From Paenibacillus sp. ACRRX (lineage in GTDB: Bacteria > Bacillota > Bacilli > Paenibacillales > Paenibacillaceae), in contig NZ_JAKRNK010000004.1 in assembly GCF_022346885.1 (NCBI RefSeq), positions 124,001 through 188,000 of the forward strand: DNA of 64,000 nucleotides, given 5' to 3'. Position 1 is the first letter of the stretch, and the number at the start of each line of letters is the position of its first letter. Below are positions 26,936 to 36,833 of the stretch, one piece after another. The translations under genes and the position numbers were made by a program. A model generated the notes under the pieces. It searched no databases, was not told the origin of the DNA, and worked only from the letters and a program-made list of their open reading frames with translations.

Positions 26936-28345
26936 ATGGGAATAGAACTTGCAGCTATACACGGTGTATACGTCCTATTTGTCGCGCTTATCATCGGTTT
27001 TCTAATTTGTCGGAGGGATACAACGCTGATTTGTATTCTGGGCATTCTCGCCCTCGGATGGATGGCAGACGGCTCGCTTATTACTGCGGTCAGCGGTATA
27101 TTTTCCAGTTTCGTTTACGCCATTAAAGAACTGCTAGGCACTATTCTAATTATCTCGATTATTGTAGGAATGAGCCGCGTGCTGCTCGCCTCCGGTATTA
27201 ATGAAGCGCTTGTGTCTCCCTTTACACGCTTCATGCGCAGTCCGAGCCTTGCCTACTGGACGCTCGGTATCGTTATGATGGTGATCTCATTATTCTTCTG
27301 GCCATCCCCAGCAGTAGCGCTTATTGGCGCAGTGCTGCTGCCTGCAGCGGTAAGAGTCGGCTTGCCTGCGCTAGCAGTGGCGATATCGATGAACCTGTTC
27401 GGTCACGGAATCGCCCTCTCAGGTGACTTTATTATTCAAGGTGCGCCTAAGCTTACAGCAGAAGCAGCCGGCCTCCCAGTAGCCAGTGTTATTTCCGCAA
27501 GTATACCGCTAGTGCTCGTGATGGGTGTCGTTACGACGTTTACTGCCTTCTGGCTCATACGCCGGGATATGAAGTCCGGCAAATTGAATATGTCTTCAGG
27601 CCTTACTGCATCGAGCGGGTACAGCGAGTTAGATGTTCCTCGTGTACCGTTGTCTGTCCGTCTGAAGCAATTCATGGCGTTAACGATTGTGTTCCTGTTT
27701 ACAATCGACGTCGTAATCTTGTTCCGGTTCCATCTTCAAGGCGGTGCAGCAACTGCACTCGTTGGCGGAACCGCTGCGTTAATTCTCGTGCTGATATGTA
27801 TTCTGACTCATCGCTTTCGTGCTTTAGAGCAAACGACCTCTTATTTGGTGGATGGTTTCCTTTTTGGATTCCGTGTATTTGGACCTGTCATTCCGATCGC
27901 TGCTTTCTTCTATTTAGGCGACTCCGCCTTTACAGAACTGTACGGCAGCGTGCTGCCTTCTGGATCACATGGCATCGTCAACGATCTCGGCGCAGCACTG
28001 GCGCATACGGTCCCGCTTCATCCAACTGTTGGTGCACCTACGATGACCGCTGTAGGTGCTATTACTGGCCTAGACGGCTCTGGCTTCTCCGGCATATCAC
28101 TGGCAGGTTCGGTTTCCGCTGTGTTCGGTGCAGCTATGGGCAGCGGTACCGACACGTTGACCGCCCTAGGGCAAATCGCATCTATCTGGGTAGGGGGCGG
28201 CACCCTAATTCCATGGGCGTTGATCCCTGCCGCTGCCATTTGCGGAATTAGCCCGTTTGAGCTAGCACGTCGTAATCTTGTTCCAGTTCTTATAGGTTTG
28301 ACTGCAACTACAATTACAGCTATTCTATTGCTTCTATTCAGGTAG
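26936..28345 (+). CDS. Multi-helix transporter of the DcuC/GntP-like (ion transporter) type, substrate unknown
   Basis: 469 residues with about 11-12 membrane helices. The motifs FFWPSPAVALIGAVLLPAAV and MNLFGHGIALSGDFIIQGAP in the first half, and a second-half counterpart ending GGTLIPWALIPAAAICGISP, have the re-entrant-loop look of the ion transporter superfamily (carboxylate or gluconate carriers). It probably moves an organic acid across the cell membrane; the substrate cannot be read from sequence. GGAGGTG six bases before ATGGGAATAG fixes the start; a longer upstream frame is not supported by a ribosome site. It stands alone after the SLH protein's terminator. Confidence 0.75.
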   Translation: MGIELAAIHGVYVLFVALIIGFLICRRDTTLICILGILALGWMADGSLITAVSGIFSSFVYAIKELLGTILIISIIVGMSRVLLASGINEALVSPFTRFMRSPSLAYWTLGIVMMVISLFFWPSPAVALIGAVLLPAAVRVGLPALAVAISMNLFGHGIALSGDFIIQGAPKLTAEAAGLPVASVISASIPLVLVMGVVTTFTAFWLIRRDMKSGKLNMSSGLTASSGYSELDVPRVPLSVRLKQFMALTIVFLFTIDVVILFRFHLQGGAATALVGGTAALILVLICILTHRFRALEQTTSYLVDGFLFGFRVFGPVIPIAAFFYLGDSAFTELYGSVLPSGSHGIVNDLGAALAHTVPLHPTVGAPTMTAVGAITGLDGSGFSGISLAGSVSAVFGAAMGSGTDTLTALGQIASIWVGGGTLIPWALIPAAAICGISPFELARRNLVPVLIGLTATTITAILLLLFR

Positions 28346-28470
28346 TAAGCTTCTCATTTATTCAGCGCCACACAACGCCCCGCGGCCTGCCAAACATGAG
28401 CTAGACATGCTGCTTAATTGCGCAGGCTGCAGCGCCAATCGCATCAAATAAATATATTTATATCAGTCAA

Positions 28471-28578
28471 TTATATATAATGGCCTTGCTGAACAATCTG
28501 GAGACCAGTCCGTACCATAAATGGAAGCGGGAAACGGATTCCCTCATTCAGATTGGGCTTTTCATATAGTTGATTCAT
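28471..28578 (-). CDS. Possible 35-residue peptide at the end of the ABC exporter operon
   Basis: Reads MNQLYEKPNLNEGIRFPLPF... and ends VQQGHYI followed by TAA. A good ribosome site (TAGGAGA, eight bases) overlaps the stop codon of the upstream permease gene, 11 bases before this ATG, so translation would be coupled. No Cys, no double-Gly, no signal peptide and no hydrophobic helix. It may be a small functional peptide, a RiPP-like precursor, or the surviving first codons of a lost gene; the adjacent operon does carry another decayed gene. Not recognised. Confidence 0.4.
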   Translation of the reverse strand: MNQLYEKPNLNEGIRFPLPFMVRTGLQIVQQGHYI

Positions 28579-28589
28579 AGCCTATTCTC

Positions 28590-29390
28590 CTAATTGCCAG
28601 TACTTTTATAACTTCGTATTCCTAGTAACCATAAGAAATAAACAGCAATAAAGAACAGTATGCCAATGATCAAACTCATTGATCCAATGCTTTCCGTCCA
28701 AGGATCCATTGCGTCACTTTTATGCAAGAACCACTTAGCCGGATAATACGTGATAAAAGAGAGTGGAAAAGCTGTAAAGGCCCATTGAACAGGCTTGTTG
28801 TATAGGCTAAGCGGGTAACTCAAAAAGTTAGCATTGATCACCCACCCAAAACGCACTAGCGCGCTCGTGTTAACCAACCAAAAGCTTAATGCTGCCCATA
28901 ATAGAAGTAACCCACCTTGAATTAAAGCACCAGCAATTAAAATTTCAATGAATTGCAGTACTTTAATCATTGACCAAGTTATTTCGATATTTTTAAAACA
29001 CCACCAAAGAAGCAAGGATGCGACTCCAAAGTGGGCAACTGAAGTCAGTTCCAACTTTCCACATATGACTTGAAGCAGAATGTTATGCGGCCTAATTAGC
29101 AAAACATCGAAGCTCCCATGGTGAATAAGGCTAGAAAAGTCTCGAAAACCTGCAAAAAAGAAAATCATGATGCCATAAGAGAGTGTAAATAAACCATACA
29201 TAAAACTCACTTCATAAATACTCCACCCCCCAATAGAATCAAAGTAGTTAAGAGTGATCCACAAAGCAAGCAACTGCACCATATAATGAAATATGACTGT
29301 AAATATGGTCAAAAAGTAATTAAATCGATAGCTTTGACTCGTTTTCACCTGCATGATCATCGATTTATAATATAGTAATAAACTATGCAC
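28590..29390 (-). CDS. ABC-2 type permease (DUF990/PF06182-like), subunit 2
   Basis: 266 residues with six predicted membrane helices. Features of the DUF990 group are visible: an N-terminal amphipathic start (YYKSMIMQVKTSQSYRFNYF), a conserved HHGSFDVLLIRPHNILLQVI loop, and the FPLSFITYYPAKWFL segment. It pairs with the next permease and the ATPase to form an exporter; known members export lipids, drugs or other small molecules. Only three bases separate it from the partner gene. The operon is distinctly AT-rich compared with its neighbours. Confidence 0.87.
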   Translation of the reverse strand: MHSLLLYYKSMIMQVKTSQSYRFNYFLTIFTVIFHYMVQLLALWITLNYFDSIGGWSIYEVSFMYGLFTLSYGIMIFFFAGFRDFSSLIHHGSFDVLLIRPHNILLQVICGKLELTSVAHFGVASLLLWWCFKNIEITWSMIKVLQFIEILIAGALIQGGLLLLWAALSFWLVNTSALVRFGWVINANFLSYPLSLYNKPVQWAFTAFPLSFITYYPAKWFLHKSDAMDPWTESIGSMSLIIGILFFIAVYFLWLLGIRSYKSTGN

Positions 29391-29393
29391 TTA

Positions 29394-30200
29394 TTAACCT
29401 CCATTTACACAAATTCGTTGCACTGCTCTTTTCCACACCCATTTGGATAATAATTCAAATACCACGATCCATATAACTTGTATGGCAATGAATTTTAGCG
29501 ACTGTATGCTATCAAAGTTCCCTAAATAAATATTAATAGGAACGAAAACAATCCCGGCAAATGGGAGCACATATACGATTGCTACCAATGATTTTGGGAA
29601 AAACCATAGTGGAATGAGCGTTCCTGATAATAACCGAATCGTTTGATCTTTAAACACGCTTAAACTAAATAAGTTTGTTACCCAAAATGCCATGAGCGCT
29701 ACAATGTAATTCAAATAAAAAACGAGTAAAAAAGAGAAAAAAAGACTTATTATAAAAAGAAACAACGAGCCGAAGGATTTGGGAAGAGACACCCCAATCC
29801 AGAGACTAACTGTCAAAAAAATCGGAAGCGTTCTCATAAGAAGCGTACTTGCAAACCGTCCCACCTCTTGAAATAACATGTTCACCTTAAGGGGAATGGG
29901 ACGAAGAAGCTCTCCTGCAATCTCCCCATTAAGAACCTTCTGTTGAATCTGCGCGACAAACTCCATATCTATTCTTACAATAATTCTTGACAAAGCCATA
30001 TATGCGACAAGTTGTTCTAATGATATCGGAGTATTCGCACCACCATAGTTATAAAGCGCTTTCCATAGTATGATGCCAAGTAGAACCAAAATAAATTCTG
30101 TTATAAGATCTATGAAATAGTTGGCTCTGAAAACAAGCGAATTTAGAAAAGACTGCCGACTAATTACTAAGAACGTTGAGAAATATGATGGCTTATTCAT
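29394..30200 (-). CDS. ABC-2 type permease (DUF990/PF06182-like), subunit 1
   Basis: 268 residues, six membrane helices, with the matching loop QQKVLNGEIAGELLRPIPLK characteristic of the partner DUF990 subunit. The 3' side segment RLLSGTLIPLWFFPKSLVAI is also family-typical. Its start overlaps the end of the ATPase gene by one base (translational coupling). It probably forms a heterodimeric channel with the next gene product. Confidence 0.87.
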   Translation of the reverse strand: MNKPSYFSTFLVISRQSFLNSLVFRANYFIDLITEFILVLLGIILWKALYNYGGANTPISLEQLVAYMALSRIIVRIDMEFVAQIQQKVLNGEIAGELLRPIPLKVNMLFQEVGRFASTLLMRTLPIFLTVSLWIGVSLPKSFGSLFLFIISLFFSFLLVFYLNYIVALMAFWVTNLFSLSVFKDQTIRLLSGTLIPLWFFPKSLVAIVYVLPFAGIVFVPINIYLGNFDSIQSLKFIAIQVIWIVVFELLSKWVWKRAVQRICVNGG

Positions 30201-31186
30201 TAATGCCTGCCTCGCTCCTCGTACACCATTCGCATTAAATGCTCTATTTTGGGTTCCTCAATTTTGCAATCAATAATCGGGTAAGATTCTGTCATTTTCT
30301 GAATAAGTTTTGTTGCACTTATACTATCTTTGTTAAATAATATTTTTGCTTGGTTATTTTGATTTTCTACCAATACACCCTGATCAACATGTAGATTATC
30401 TACATGGTGTTCTAATTGAAGCAATAACATTCGTTCTTTCCCGTACTGGTTCACAAAATGTTCCATTGGTGAATCAAAAATTAACTGTCCTCGATCAATC
30501 AAGATTAAACGCTCACATACTTGCTGGATATCATCCATATCATGTGTTGTTAATATAATCGTTGTCTGCTTTTCTTTGTTAATTTCTCTTAAAAAAATTC
30601 TAACTTGCTCTTTAGCAACTACATCCAAACCGATAGTAGGCTCATCCAAGTAGACAATTAGCGGCTCGTGGAAAAATGCGCAAGCAATTTCGGCCCTCAT
30701 TCTTTGTCCTAAGCTCAATTGTCGAACAGGAGTAGAATAAAACTCATTTAGTCCTAGCAGCTCTATCATCTTATCCAAATTCTTCTTAAATATGGGGTAG
30801 GGAATTCGATAAATGTGTCTAAACAACTCAAATGATTCTCTAATAGCTAAATCCCACCACAGTTGAGAACGTTGACCAAATACAGCACCAATCATGGATG
30901 CGTTCTTAAGGCGATTGTGATACGGCTCTACATTATTAACTAGTACCCGGCCGCTTGTGGGATACAAGATGCCTGTCAGCATCTTAATTGTCGTAGACTT
31001 CCCAGATCCATTCGGACCAATATAACCCACAGATTCACCTTGATTAATCGTGAAGTTTATGCAGTTAACAGCTTCCTTATCAATCCATTGAGGTGCGAAA
31101 AGATCTGCAACTCCCCCAAGTAGGCCTTTCCTTGAATCCTTCACCTTATATACCTTGTATAATTCCTCAACTTTAATAAGCCCCAT
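30200..31186 (-). CDS. ABC exporter ATPase (NodI/DUF990-associated type)
   Basis: 328 residues. Walker A GPNGSGKSTT, Q-loop FGQRSQLWWD, signature LSLGQRMRAE, Walker B LIVYLDEPTIGLD and switch His in LTTHDMDD are all present. The insertion around the Q-loop (SQLWWDLAIRESFELF) is typical of the ATPase that works with DUF990 permeases. An extra C-terminal domain of about 90 residues follows. AAAGGAG before ATGGGGC supports the start. It is the first intact gene of the operon, and its ribosome site directly follows the end of a decayed monooxygenase gene. Confidence 0.92.
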   Translation of the reverse strand: MGLIKVEELYKVYKVKDSRKGLLGGVADLFAPQWIDKEAVNCINFTINQGESVGYIGPNGSGKSTTIKMLTGILYPTSGRVLVNNVEPYHNRLKNASMIGAVFGQRSQLWWDLAIRESFELFRHIYRIPYPIFKKNLDKMIELLGLNEFYSTPVRQLSLGQRMRAEIACAFFHEPLIVYLDEPTIGLDVVAKEQVRIFLREINKEKQTTIILTTHDMDDIQQVCERLILIDRGQLIFDSPMEHFVNQYGKERMLLLQLEHHVDNLHVDQGVLVENQNNQAKILFNKDSISATKLIQKMTESYPIIDCKIEEPKIEHLMRMVYEERGRH

Positions 31187-31197
31187 ATTGTTCTCCT

Positions 31198-31483
31198 TTA
31201 ATAAGTGCTTATCGAAACAGACAATCTTTTAAATACTTCATCTCGATGCACGAATTCAGCTTTTGTAAAAGGGATGTTAGGATCTAAGATCAGTACAGAT
31301 CGTAAAGAAGATGTGAGCTTGGTAAGTTCTTGACTGATCATTAAAGGGTTCATACTAGAAGTATCAATATGTCTCTAGTATCCCCGTATAACCAAACTCT
31401 TCAGATAACTTAGCAATTGAAATGATGTTATCCAAATAATTTTCATGACTGCTGTGCGGAGTCTGTGAATATATTTTCAACAT
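31198..31483 (-). pseudogene. Truncated, frameshifted luciferase-like monooxygenase
   Basis: A strong ribosome site (AAGGAGGAGAA) precedes ATG and the frame MLKIYSQTPHSSHENYLDNI...SEEFGYTGILE, the usual start of LLM-class flavin-dependent monooxygenases. It stops after 39 codons. The +1 frame then continues HIDTSSMNPLMISQELTKL, SVLILDPNIPFTKAEFVH and ends RLSVSISTY at a TAA. The two parts join as one LLM N-terminus of about 95 residues against a usual length of about 330-360. So the gene has both a frameshift and loss of its last two thirds. The remnant runs to within two bases of the ribosome site of the ABC ATPase gene, suggesting deletion of what lay between. Confidence 0.72.
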
Positions 31484-31826
31484 TTCTCCTCCTTATACAC
31501 GTAGTTGTACTTCAAGTGAATTCACTTTGGAAATCTCATGATTTACGAACCGTCTATCTCTAGGAGTAAAGATTTTCAGAGTTTCTTAACCTTAGAACAT
31601 CGCAACTATTAATCAAATAACTGGAATCATTGTTACAATCATACATGAAAAAAATGACAAATAAATATTAATAATCAACGATTTTTGATATATTTCCTCA
31701 ATTTTTATTTTTTAAAAACAAAAAAATTGTAAAACTACAGTTTACTGGCGCAGGGTTAAGTTTTTCAAATCACAGCTCCCCTAGTTCCATCAAAACGTTT
31801 ACGTTGTCCATTCTCTCCATTACAAC
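31484..31826. other. AT-rich gene-free stretch
   Basis: Between the decayed monooxygenase and the thiC terminator there is very AT-rich sequence with A- and T-runs and no credible frame or ribosome site. It probably holds the promoter of the ABC operon, but no clear -35/-10 pair was found. Confidence 0.5.
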
Positions 31827-31857
31827 AACAGCCCCCTTATTTAAGAAGGGAGCTGTT
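31827..31857 (-). terminator. Hairpin after thiC
   Basis: AACAGCTCCCTT pairs with AAGGGGGCTGTT on the minus strand (one G-U pair) around a seven-base loop, followed by the weak tail TTGTTG. It lies 19 bases beyond the thiC stop. Confidence 0.72.
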
Positions 31858-31875
31858 CTAATATTCTCTACATTG

Positions 31876-33702
<1,827 letters not shown>

Positions 33703-33920
33703 TCATGCGGACTGTGCAGTTCTGAGGATTATGCAGGTACTTGCACCGGGCAACACGTTGCAAGTGGAGCGGCAGGGAAAGTGAAAGGAGCGGTAGTATA
33801 GATGTAGCCCTAATGAGAACTGGACGTTGATCTATCTTGCCTAAATCCGTTCATTTCAGAGGTGAAAGAGACACAAGACAAGGAGAACAGACGCATACAC
33901 CATTACCGTCATCACAAATA

Positions 33921-33949
33921 GAAAAGCCGATCCCCGAAGGAACCGGCTT
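33921..33949 (-). terminator. Leader terminator of thiC riboswitch
   Basis: AAGCCGGTTCC and GGGATCGGCTT pair around TTCG and are followed on the minus strand by TTCTATTTG. It sits between the TPP aptamer and the gene, as expected for premature termination when TPP is bound. Confidence 0.75.
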
Positions 33950-34033
33950 GAATGGCGTCAACGAACTGCCTCAAGATACAACAAGCGGTGACAAGTCACA
34001 CAAGTCTCGCTGCATCCATATCAAGTGCCGATT

Positions 34034-34124
34034 ACTTCCCTACGCTGGTATAATCCAGATCAGGTGCAAAGGGTTTAAGATCTTCGTTGCGATCTTGTCT
34101 CAGCCCACGCTCGGGGCTCCCCTA
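34034..34124 (-). promoter_or_regulatory. TPP riboswitch (THI element)
   Basis: On the minus strand the diagnostic core is present in order: GGGGAGC, then CTGAGA, then ACCCTTTGCACCTGATCTGG, then TACCAGCGTAGGGAAGT. It binds thiamine diphosphate and would shut off thiC through the downstream hairpin. The leader is long, about 370 bases from aptamer end to start codon. Confidence 0.95.
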
Positions 34125-34230
34125 GTAACGCATGATTAAATTGGTTGGAAATAATTAACGATTTAATCTATCTTAAGATACACGAAATTAAAGCATTTGG
34201 CAAGGCACATTCGAAGTCATTTATTCCACT

Positions 34231-34983
34231 TTATGTCATAGCCCTCATCATTGTTTGCATACGCTGAGCCGCTTCCATCAATTGCGGGGCATACTCACGC
34301 ATCGTCTCAACCGACATACGGCTGACTGGCCCTGACACGGATAACGCTGCCGTCAGTTTATGATTCCGATCAAAGATCGGCACCGATACAGCAGCAGCTC
34401 CCGGCTCTCGCTCCTCGATGCTAAGCGCATAACCCGTCTGCCTCACCTCTTCCAGTTGGTGCAAATACGAATCGCGGTCAATTGAATCCGGCCATGTCGA
34501 CTCTTGTACAGCTGCTTCTCGTTCAGCAGACTCCGCGAAAGCCAACAACACCTTACTGGATGCGCCAACATACAACGGTAGACGGGCACCCACAGTCGCT
34601 ACACGGCGAATCGCTTGCTTGCTTTGAACGGCCTGAATACGAATGCGGTTATTCCCATCGCGAACGTAGAGGCTCACCGTCTCACCCAGTTGTTCACGCA
34701 ATCGTTCCATCTCTGGCAGCAGCAATTGTGCTGGATCGTCCAGTTCCGTCAGATTCGCTGCAAGCTCCCAGATGCTATAGCCCAGTCGGAACTTATCGTT
34801 ATTCCGCAGAATAAAGCCGCGTTCCTCTAACGTAGCCAGCAGCCGATGAACAGTACTCTTATTGAGCTCGATCCGAGCCGCAATCTCGGTCAAACTTAAG
34901 TCCTTCTCCCCAGCAAAGCACATTAATATATCAAGCGCGCGTTCAACCGCGCGTACCGTTTGTTTTCCCCCGCGTTCTTCCAT
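34231..34983 (-). CDS. IclR-family transcriptional regulator
   Basis: 250 residues. The N-terminal winged helix-turn-helix (LSLTEIAARIELNKSTVHRL, about residues 29-49) is followed by the IclR effector domain (about 80-248), including RVATVGARLPLYVGASSKVL and the signature SIEEREPGAAAVSVPIFDRN. The effector of this family is usually a small organic acid, but nothing beside it identifies one. thiC and its riboswitch lie downstream and the hydrolase upstream. An inverted repeat just before the gene suggests autoregulation. Confidence 0.93.
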   Translation of the reverse strand: MEERGGKQTVRAVERALDILMCFAGEKDLSLTEIAARIELNKSTVHRLLATLEERGFILRNNDKFRLGYSIWELAANLTELDDPAQLLLPEMERLREQLGETVSLYVRDGNNRIRIQAVQSKQAIRRVATVGARLPLYVGASSKVLLAFAESAEREAAVQESTWPDSIDRDSYLHQLEEVRQTGYALSIEEREPGAAAVSVPIFDRNHKLTAALSVSGPVSRMSVETMREYAPQLMEAAQRMQTMMRAMT

Positions 34984-35002
34984 CTTAATATCGCCTTCTT
35001 CC

Positions 35003-35019
35003 GTTTCATTCTATGAAAC
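35003..35019. promoter_or_regulatory. Candidate IclR operator
   Basis: GTTTCAT-TCT-ATGAAAC, a perfect 7-3-7 inverted repeat about 20 bases before the iclR-type gene. It has the TTTCAT/ATGAAA half-sites typical of the KdgR/IclR family. Confidence 0.55.
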
Positions 35020-35456
35020 TTTGTTACATCTAGTATAACTCTCCTGCTAATCAATCGTAAAGAGCCCTTTGTATTTCATATTATGATGCCTCTCAGCACA
35101 CTAGTAATAAAAAATCAGCACATCTCGCACAGTTGCAGTATTATGCCATGGACTTTAGTCCCTCTTTCGACATTAGATCCTGTGCTCATCGCTTATGTTA
35201 CGGGATGATTACATTCTCCTTACAAATCACTCAGAACCGTTGCTATGATAGGCTTCCCGGCATACGATAGATATAGAAGAACGAGATTCAGATCCCGTTA
35301 TAATCTAAGCTACAACTATCGACATTTTCGAGAGCAACTCTTTCAAATAAGACTTAGGCCCTAGCCTTTTCTTTTATCGCCTAGAAGGTATAACTAACGA
35401 GCAGAAACAGTGAAGCTTATCTATCCAGCATTCACTCGCAAAAGGAGGGCATCATT
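35020..35456. other. Gene-free intergenic stretch
   Basis: No credible gene. It must contain the promoters of the divergent iclR-type and hydrolase genes. No strong -35/-10 pair could be assigned with confidence. Confidence 0.5.
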
Positions 35457-36491
35457 ATGAACGCACCCGTGACAACGACTTCCCCTGCTGTACAACCAGA
35501 ATGGCTTGTTCCATTAAGCCCCGGCTCATTGGCAGCTAAGCGACTGCGGCTTAAACACGTGGCCATCGCCCTCTCGTTGTCCATCCTATTTGCGGCTGTT
35601 ATCATTTTCCTGGCCCTCCATGCCTTTATTGCCTGGATGTTCGCCAATCCCGAAGTACCACCATTGTTCTCTAATCCTTTGGCATCAAAAGGTATGAAAT
35701 ATGATACCGTTACCTTCCCTGCTCGGGATAAACATACGTTAGTTGACGGATGGTACATCCCAGCCAGCCAAGCTTCTGAACGTACCATCGTGTTCAGCCA
35801 TGGCTACGGGGCCAATCGTGAAGAATACTGGGTACCTATGTATGACTTGGCGCAATATGCACACCGGCTAGGATACAATGTGGTGATGTTTGACTATGGG
35901 TTTGCTTCAGAGCAGCACAAGACGAAGGCGACAGGCGGTCGTTTGGAGAAAGAACAACTCCTTGGAGCGGTAGAACTTGCTCATACACGCGGTGCTAAGG
36001 AAGTCATTGTGTGGGGATTTTCAATGGGAGCTGGAACTGCATTGCAGGCTGGGCTTGTTGAAAATAACGGCATTGATGGCATGGTTCTTGACAGTACATT
36101 TCTATTGGAACCTGATACACTGTATCACAATTTGCAGCAATTCGTTGATGTACCTAAGCATCCTTCTCTGGATATACTGCGCGGTATGTTCCCGCTGCTT
36201 AACGATACAAGCTTGAACCAAATCCCTTATAACGAAGTAAAAACGCATCAGTATACGATACCAACCTTGTTTATTCACGGAACGGACGATACCAAAGCAC
36301 CCTATACGATTGCCGAACACATTGCGGCTAACCAGGACCCGGAGCTTTCCTCCTCCTGGATTGTCCCGCAAGCTCAACATGAGATGGTTTACCGGGCGCA
36401 TAGTAAAGATTATTTACGTAAAGTGTCCTTGTTCCTGGAACGTGCAGAGGAACGGGAAATGCTGCTTGCGATGCGCAATGAACGCTATTAA
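35457..36491 (+). CDS. Membrane-anchored alpha/beta hydrolase
   Basis: 344 residues. An N-terminal membrane helix (about 33-60) is followed by an alpha/beta hydrolase fold. The catalytic triad can be proposed: Ser in WGFSMGAG (nucleophile elbow), Asp in FIHGTDDTKAP and His in PQAQHEMVY. The oxyanion segment is FSHGYGANREEYW. The arrangement resembles the B. subtilis YqkD-like group of extracellular-facing hydrolases. AAAAGGAGGGCATCATT precedes ATG. Substrate unknown; monocistronic with its own terminator. Confidence 0.9.
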   Translation: MNAPVTTTSPAVQPEWLVPLSPGSLAAKRLRLKHVAIALSLSILFAAVIIFLALHAFIAWMFANPEVPPLFSNPLASKGMKYDTVTFPARDKHTLVDGWYIPASQASERTIVFSHGYGANREEYWVPMYDLAQYAHRLGYNVVMFDYGFASEQHKTKATGGRLEKEQLLGAVELAHTRGAKEVIVWGFSMGAGTALQAGLVENNGIDGMVLDSTFLLEPDTLYHNLQQFVDVPKHPSLDILRGMFPLLNDTSLNQIPYNEVKTHQYTIPTLFIHGTDDTKAPYTIAEHIAANQDPELSSSWIVPQAQHEMVYRAHSKDYLRKVSLFLERAEEREMLLAMRNERY

Positions 36492-36550
36492 CTCTAATTG
36501 TTACTGCTTATGCGCGAATCACACATGTGCTATATTACATGCTGAAACAA

Positions 36551-36580
36551 GGCGTCCCACATTAGGGATGCCTTTTATTT
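36551..36580 (+). terminator. Terminator after hydrolase gene
   Basis: GGCGTCCC and GGGATGCC pair around six bases, followed by TTTTATTTT. Confidence 0.85.
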
Positions 36581-36833
36581 TGATACTGCTGTAGAGGCAG
36601 CTGCTCTGCAGCAGGAATTATACACATAGCGTATGTTTAATTTTGCAATTGTATAAATAGATCAACATTATTGTTTGCATGAATTCCCATCTAGCATACA
36701 AGCATCATAATTGGCTCTGGCTGACGAATCGCCTTCATCTCTTAACTGTTCAAAACAAATAATAGGTCAACCCCTTCTTGTCATATATTTATAGCAGCGC
36801 ATCATGGAGCTATGAGGCTAGGGAGGGACTGTC
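36581..36833. other. Upstream region of the extended SOD gene
   Basis: With the preceding terminator it makes a gene gap of about 340 bases. It is AT-rich, has no credible gene, and is presumed to hold the promoter. Confidence 0.4.

Noticed and set aside
33837-34139. 100-codon plus-strand frame upstream of thiC
   Set aside because: It lies antisense over the TPP riboswitch and leader terminator, which explain the conservation expected there.
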